Shown piece by piece: positions 58,273 through 64,000 of a stretch of DNA of 64,000 nucleotides. The stretch comes from Lepturacanthus savala (Eukaryota; Chordata; Actinopteri; Scombriformes; Trichiuridae). A model generated the notes under the pieces. It ran no database searches. It saw only the letters and a list, made by a program, of their open reading frames with translations, and was not told the DNA's origin. The stretch is taken from positions 17,543,654-17,607,653 of the forward strand of contig CM060472.1 in assembly GCA_030544235.1 (NCBI GenBank), read 5' to 3'. The position numbers and the translations under genes are program-made. Within the stretch, counting starts at the first letter, position 1, and each line of letters starts with the position of its first letter.

Positions 58273-58489
58273 AAACAATATGAAAATAGATGTGATTGAA
58301 AATTGAAAAAATACCTTTTAAAAAAGGTATTTTTTCATTTCAAGAGGATTTTAAAACCAAACATGTATCTAAAAACCAACCCAGAGAAGTGATAAATAGT
58401 ACTAATAAAAAGTAATACACAGATGCTGATGGTTCAGTGTCAGTGTCAGAAATGTTGATTCCTGCAGCTGCCTGAGACTCAATCAGTGC

Positions 58490-58785
58490 TGCTGTGTGGC
58501 TGCATATTTAGAAACAAAAGAGCATCTTTGTTTCCTGCAGGAAATCTCACCCCCCTTCATCACTCCTCCTCCTCCTCCGTCTGTTATTAGCAGGGCTTTA
58601 ATAATGAACCCAACAGGCGTCCTCTTCATTAGGCAGCAGGGGGAGCGAGGCCAGCAGCAGCTGACCCTGCTACTCTCTCCTCATCGGGGATCTGGCACAG
58701 GAATTTTAATAGGAGCAGCGCAGGCAGCAGGTCGCTGCAGAGACACACTGTGAATGTCAATCTGACGACCGGCCGACGGGAAACA
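58490..58785. other. Repeat-poor block, candidate conserved non-coding element
   Basis: Contains GTCTGTTATTAGCAGGGC, TTTAATAATGAACCCAACAG, CTCTTCATTAGGCAGCAG and GGAATTTTAATAGGAGC in balanced-composition DNA. An open plus frame of 85 codons has no recognised family. Confidence 0.35.
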
Positions 58786-58789
58786 GCGA

Positions 58790-60935
58790 GAGGCTGCGCT
58801 CTGCCTGACAGGCTGTAACAGCCCGGAGGAGACGAGGAAGATGACGAGGGATGAAGGACAGAGGGGAAGGGATCAAGAGGGACAGGTGAGAGGACGAAGG
58901 AACGGAGACAGACAGAGACAGACTGTCTGTGCTTCTCCTACTAATAAAGCAGATTATTGTCTTTTAACCCAATGCTTGTTACTTTTATTATTATGAAGGA
59001 CAGGTGCTGCCATAATCAAAAATAAAGAAATAAATGAGATACTAAAGAAATAATGAAATATGTAGAAATAAAAATCTCAATTAACAAATACAAGTGCAGG
59101 TAAATTTGAAAATTAAAACATATGCACAGAAATAGACAAAAATAGTAATGTATTTGATAAATTACTTGTTTTTGTATTCATTTATTTCCCAATTCCTTCA
59201 ATGTTTATATATGTTCTTTGTTATTACCAGATATATTTTTATTAAATAGTAAGAAGGCAAAACAAGTCTAATCAACCTGTGAATTCTCAGATTTAGCAAC
59301 AGTTTATTAACATGAGTGAAGAAAAACAAAAATAAATATGCACAATAACAAATAAGTAGGGAAATAAAATAACAAAGACATATAACCACAATAAAGAAAT
59401 AAGATAAAAGAGTGAGTTGATTAGAACATGAAGCTGAAACTGAGGAAACAGATGATCTGTGTTTTCTAAGCTGAAGCAGCATCAGGACTGAGCTGCATAA
59501 AGCTGCAGATAAACATTCAGTCTGAGCTTAAACACTCTGAACCTCAGTCTCCATCCGTTTTAAACGTCCCTGCCCTCAACAGCTCAGGTGATTTGTTGTA
59601 TTTTCTCTGCCGGGCTGCTGGATTTTCTCTTTTAGCTTCTCCCTCTGCAGTAATCACCGTGTCGACCTTGATACGGATCGGATAAATGAAACATCTCCTC
59701 TCCAGACGCCATTAGCAGCTCCACAGAATTACCTCATTTCCTCTGTGATCTCTGGAAACATTTGGGGTTCTGGGAAGGCCGCCGCCACCATGCCATAACT
59801 GCAGGCCGCCACAATCACTGCAGACCAATGCCACCACCACTGCAGGCTGCTGCCACTGGTGCAGCCGCCTGTTCTGCAGGAATTTCCAGGACAATCCTCA
59901 TTCCAACATATATTAAATGTGGACCTTTATCATTCGATATGTATGTTCGATATGTAAAACATGATCTGACAGCTTCTATGTTTCCAAACACAACAATTCA
60001 CCAACAAATCAAATCCAAACAGCTTCTCATACACAAAACTCTCACATATCTGCTCAGATTCTGTGAATGAATGAGTAGCAGAACAATAACAGAAGCTCTA
60101 CACAAACACATCAGCTTCTCCAAACTAATTCTCTGTGACTCCTTTCCATTACTGAGAATCGACTGTTTTCCATCAGACTGGATCAGTTGTGGTGAATCCT
60201 TCGTATTTGTGCGTCTGCAGCTCTGACAGCAGTGATACTTCACTTCGCATCACTTGTAATTGTCCACGATCTGTTTGTCATGTGTGGAGGACGAAGACTT
60301 TAATGAAGAGCAGCGTTCTGCTTTCATACTGTTCTCATTTCTTGCCCTGTCAGCTTCCCAAATGAAGAATGATGTTCCTATTTGTCTCGCAGTTTATTTG
60401 TTGCAAAACGGTTGATTTAGCTCAAACTAACATGAAACATGAACAGCAGCTCCTCCTATTAGTCCCGAAGGTGTAAACACCACAGAGCTGCTTCTGAAAG
60501 CTGGAGACGGGCAGAAAGAAACAAAAATATGCGACTACTTTTTTAATTTACCCAGTCTCTATACACCACTTTAGAAATAATTTAAAGATTGTTTATGTTG
60601 GAAGTGGTTAAATGATTTGTCTCAGGTCAGCTGCACCTCCTCATCCTGAAAACCAGGTGCAAATTCGACTTTCAGCAGCAACTGCAGCCCCCATTTTAAC
60701 TTAACTCACTCTCAGCTGCACTTCTTAATGCAGTGTAAATTTAGGACATGGTTTTCCTGATTTAATGATGCAGTCGTTGTTTCCCTTCCCATCTCAAGTA
60801 GATCTTAATTGACTTTTTAAGGTTTTTAAATTCCTTCTTAGTGTTTCCTTTAATGCTTTTCTTTTGTGTCTATTAAAGCACTTAAGATGCATTTTTTTTA
60901 TGAAGGGCTTAATCATGACAATGGATTAGGTTTGT
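58790..60935. other. Intergenic DNA, no gene recognised
   Basis: AT-rich. At about 59,780-59,880 a short imperfect duplication of CTGCAGGCCGCCAC/CTGCAGGCTGCTGCCAC words occurs. The stretch 60,760-60,900 is T-rich with TTAAGATGCA-like words. No coding exon. Confidence 0.45.
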
Positions 60936-60939
60936 AACT

Positions 60940-61255
60940 ATCAACTATATACTCTATAATTTGATTTATCTATTGATTATTACGTGATTAATTAATTATT
61001 TATTTGGTTCATAAAATGGTGTAAAATGTCAATCACTGTTTCCCAAAGCTGAAGATGCCACCTAAAATGTCTTTTCCAGACCAACAGTTAACAACCCAAA
61101 GATCATCAGTTTACTATTACAGAAGACTAACAAAAACAGAAAAAAATAGTACATTTGAGAAGCTGGAACAAGAGAATTTGGGCATTTTCTGCAGAAGAAT
61201 GTAATAGTTGGCAACTAATCGACTAATCAACTAATGGTTGCAGTTCTACACTTGA
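60940..61255 (-). mobile_element. Percomorph-type MITE, copy 5 (inverted)
   Basis: ATTGATTATTACGTGATTAA, TGTCAATCACTGTTTCCC, CACCTAAAATGTCTTTTCC, CCAAAGATCATCAGTTTACT and GGCAACTAATCGACTAATCA, then ATGGTTGCAGTTCTA, form a nearly complete reverse-orientation copy of the family at 38665. Confidence 0.78.
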
Positions 61256-61906
61256 TTATTGTTGAATTGCTTCGTGCAACAGTGTGAAGCAGCCTGAAGG
61301 ATCGGATCCATACTAACAGATGTTGCCCTGCATTCTTTACTTATTATCCCAGACTTCAGCCTGTAATGTGTCTGGCTCAGGTGCTGCTTGTGATTCAGTG
61401 TATTTATACAATCTCACAATGCAACAGACAGATGGAGTTTGGGTTTGAAACCATCCAAAAACAAAGTCTGACAGTCTGAGGCGATGATGTAACTGTTATT
61501 ATCTGTTAGAGAAGGACAGAGACATTAGTCATCAGTGAGCTCATGGCTTCACTATCAGAACACTAAGCACATGGGGCCTGGTTCATGCAACAGGAGAAAT
61601 TAAACTAAAGATTAAACACGCCGACTGTCAGCATAACCTATGTCTGTAGTTCACTATACTGTAAACATTATTATTACATCTCGACCAGCAGTAAAAGTCC
61701 ACCTGAAAATAAATTATATCCTCGACTATTTTTAGTCTATTACTATTTTTTTTACCATTTTTTTCTGCGCATTTGTTTGAGCATGAGTGTTTCACTGCTG
61801 AGTGTTAACCATAGCTTTACCCTCAGAAACAGCTTCCTGTTTCATGGTGGACAACATGCCAGCATGGCAACAGTCAAAAGCTTCACAACATCACACAAAC
61901 CTCATC

Positions 61907-62302
61907 TTAAAGGTGCAGTGTGTGAGATTTAGCAGCAACTAGTGGAACAGGTGGGTACACATAAGTGTGTCTAATTAGTTAAATTATTCAATTAAAATGT
62001 TATATTTTTATAACCTTAGCTTGCCCCCATATTGCACCACAATGTTTCTACAGAAGCTCAGAACGGACAAATCAAACGCTGGCTCTTGACGTACTTTCAC
62101 AAGTGGATCATTGCTCGAAACATGGAGGCTTTATGGAGGGAGACCTGCTGTAGATAAAAACATCTCAATCGAAGGTAACAAAAAAAACAATTCTTATTTT
62201 GACTGAATTATGTACTAATTAAAACATACTTCTGAAAATTATATTCCATTTCTGCAAAGTCTGTTCTGCTAAATGCAGCTAAATCTGACACACTGCACCG
62301 TG
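61907..62302. mobile_element. MITE with TTAAAGGTGCAGTGTGT terminal inverted repeats
   Basis: The left end TTAAAGGTGCAGTGTGTGAG and right end TCTGACACACTGCACCGTG are inverted repeats. Internal words (CAGCAACTAGTGGAACAG, GTTTCTACAGAAGCTCAGAA, CGAAACATGGAGGC, ATATTCCATTTCTGC) match from memory a very common fish MITE. A TTAA flank is present at the left; the right flank is degraded. Confidence 0.85.
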
Positions 62303-62309
62303 TAGTCTT

Positions 62310-62925
62310 CGCTGATCAAATGCTGTGATCAGGATTCAACATCGTCCTGTAGACGCGTTCAGGGCCTAAACATCAGCAAATGTGGAATTTGGAGGAGATG
62401 CGACCATGTGGAGCTGCAGGAGTCTATTTGCTCCTTCAGTTCTGAATCAGGACAAACTAAAAGCTCAGCGATGTAAACAGGAAACTGTTCAGAACGTTCA
62501 GAACTTTGTAATCAGTGGTTTAGAATCTGCTGGCAGCTGTTCAGCATCTGTGCTTCATATTAAACAGGAAACTACTGCTGATCCTACAGAACCTGCCGCA
62601 GCTCAGCGATCAGATAAACCAACGATCAACTCTTCATCACTGCTCCATCATGTTTGTGTTGAAATCTCCATGACAGCTACTTTTATTGATGATTAACACG
62701 GCACTGATTGAGCTCCTCCTGATGATAATTTAATTTGCAGCCATGCTGATGTTTTTTAAATAGCAGCACTAATTCACCACAAAATGGATTCTCTGCTCGT
62801 TATGTTTAAAACATTACTGAAGACCTTCACTTCTAGTTTTCCACAGGAGTTTGTGTATTTTTCAAACCCTTTTTTTATGTAACATCATCTGGTCTGTAAC
62901 CAGAGTCACAGTACATCTACTCTAG
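62310..62925. other. Intergenic DNA, no gene recognised
   Basis: The plus frame 62,382-62,696 (104 codons, no ATG start that I can justify) has no known domain. No repeat is named. Confidence 0.45.
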
Positions 62926-62929
62926 GAGA

Positions 62930-63010
62930 AGTTCTGCTGCTTGGATGAAGTTTTACTCACCTAGAAGTAAAAGTACTGCTGTAAAAATCTACTCAAGGAA
63001 AGGTAAAAAA
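62930..63010 (-). mobile_element. Fragment of AGTAAAAGTA-type repeat
   Basis: TTTTACTCACCTAGAAGTAA, then AAGTACTGCTG and ATCTACTCAAGG match the flank words of the composite element at 4500 and 25,620. Confidence 0.5.
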
Positions 63011-63820
63011 TTATGGATGTAAGATGAATCTTTCTTCTTTTCATAGGTTTTACTTTATAATAGCCTGAGTATACCCATCCTTCATTGCACGTGTATTCAC
63101 TTTGCTCTGTAATCCAGTCTGAACACCAAGGACCTAATTTTCCCCTCATCTACAGAGCCAATCACAGAACAGGGGAGGATCCAGCAATACAGAAGCATTT
63201 TTTTTTTGATAACGTGTGTCCAACATGGCAACAAAAGGTAATTTACCTTTCAATGCAGCCTTAGAAAGTGTTCCAAGTAATTTAGACCACAAGTTTATTT
63301 TGAGAAAAATTTAGCACCAAACTATTTCATCATCATCGGATATCAGGTACATCATCAGGTAGGTTTGATATGATTGGCTATAAGATACATACAGATGCAG
63401 TAGATAGATTTGATACAAACTAATTAAGGGAACGTTTCCCAGACAGAATATCATAGAATGAGGAATGAGGAGCACAAAAAACTACACAATTCACATTAAG
63501 GAGAGTGAATGTTATCCATTACTTTAAGTGTTTTGATGATGTTCTTGCAGAGTTTGATAGAAACACTAAGTCAACATGAATCACTGACTAGAGGACTGAT
63601 GTGGGAACAGAACATGAAGCTTCTGGTTGGAGTCGGTAAACCAACTTGAGAATAAGCCGCTTGAAACTATGTGTTGAGGAACATGAGGAATGAGAAGCTG
63701 AGCTGCTCTGAGGTTGGTGTCTCCTGAGTCGCTCAGACATCATCAGTCTCTCAGTCTCCTGTGAGCCGCCTGTAATCCAGCAGTCATCTGAATCCAGACC
63801 CTCATCTCACCAAGGTCGGG
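63011..63820. other. Intergenic DNA, no gene recognised
   Basis: AT-rich with a short AGGTA-ATCATCAGG duplication near 63,340-63,365; no gene or named repeat. Confidence 0.45.
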
Positions 63821-63824
63821 ATGA

Positions 63825-64000
63825 AAGAGCATCTCAGCAGAGCGAGGTCCGTCCGTGCGTGGCAGGAGGAAAGGGAGGCGGCCTTAGTGCGAAATGTCAG
63901 AGCTCTTTCTGTGCAGCTCGACTCATCAAAGGAGGATTAGTGTCAGGCTGACGGCCGCAGTGGTCTGACGGGTAATCTGAGGCATCAGCTGATACAGGCC
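63825..64000. other. Repeat-poor CpG-bearing block at window edge, candidate conserved element
   Basis: Contains GAGGTCCGTCCGTGCGTGGC, GACTCATCAAAGGAGGATTA and CTGACGGCCGCAGTGG. Its composition differs from the AT-rich DNA before it and it continues past the window. Confidence 0.3.

Noticed and set aside
59770..59800. Near-perfect Kozak ATG (GCCGCCACCATGCC)
   Set aside because: The frame reads ATG CCA TAA, stopping after two codons; a coincidence in a CTGCAGGCCGCCAC-type local duplication.

Overview
The window looks like a stretch of a spiny-rayed (percomorph) teleost fish genome. It is AT-rich, has no operon-like gene packing, carries many long dinucleotide microsatellites, and holds several repeat types I recognise from memory as common in such fish: a tRNA-derived SINE, miniature elements ending in GCTGCAAC-like or TTAAAGGTGCAGTG termini, hAT elements, a mariner-like element with CACTGAACAAAA ends, and a decayed Ty3/gypsy pol. 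No database search was run, so family names rest on recognition of motifs.

Only one protein-coding exon is identified with confidence. It is the first coding exon of rbms3 (RNA-binding motif, single-stranded interacting protein 3) on the minus strand at 9702-9628. It has 25 codons starting MGKRLEQQPMYPQ, the first in-frame ATG after an in-frame stop, and ends at a GT splice donor. Everything from 9627 down to 1 is therefore the 5' part of rbms3 intron 1. The GC-rich stretch from 9703 to about 10150 is its 5' leader and core promoter. From about 10.2 to 11.15 kb lies a long pyrimidine (sense strand) / purine (plus strand) tract.

From about 11.2 kb to 64 kb (upstream of rbms3) no recognised gene exists; it is a gene desert of at least 53 kb. 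It is a mosaic of three kinds of sequence. The first is simple and tandem repeats, including a 1-kb GTGTGAGG-type array at 26.9-27.96 kb, a purine-rich array at 19.9-20.2 kb and a 41-48 bp array at 46.5-46.9 kb. The second is decayed mobile elements: Ty3/gypsy at 32.1-33.8 kb, a mariner-like element at 39.4-40.4 kb, a complete hAT copy with an exact 8-bp target duplication at 50.85-52.27 kb, a SINE at 56.9 kb and a TTAA-type MITE at 61.9 kb. The third is repeat-poor blocks that resemble conserved regulatory DNA, including a CpG-rich island at 37.8-38.2 kb with RFX X-box-like sites.

The most unusual structures are a 195-bp AT-rich palindrome at 58.08-58.27 kb (29-bp perfect arms around about 120 bp of AT repeat), a perfect 39-bp palindrome at 53,994-54,032, and a composite repeat found twice with the same internal junction (4.5-5.1 and 25.6-26.3 kb). 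Two well-formed but unassigned exon-like segments also stand out (24,341-24,505 plus strand; 35,925-35,707 minus strand). I found no new multi-gene system; most of the window is ordinary fish non-coding DNA.
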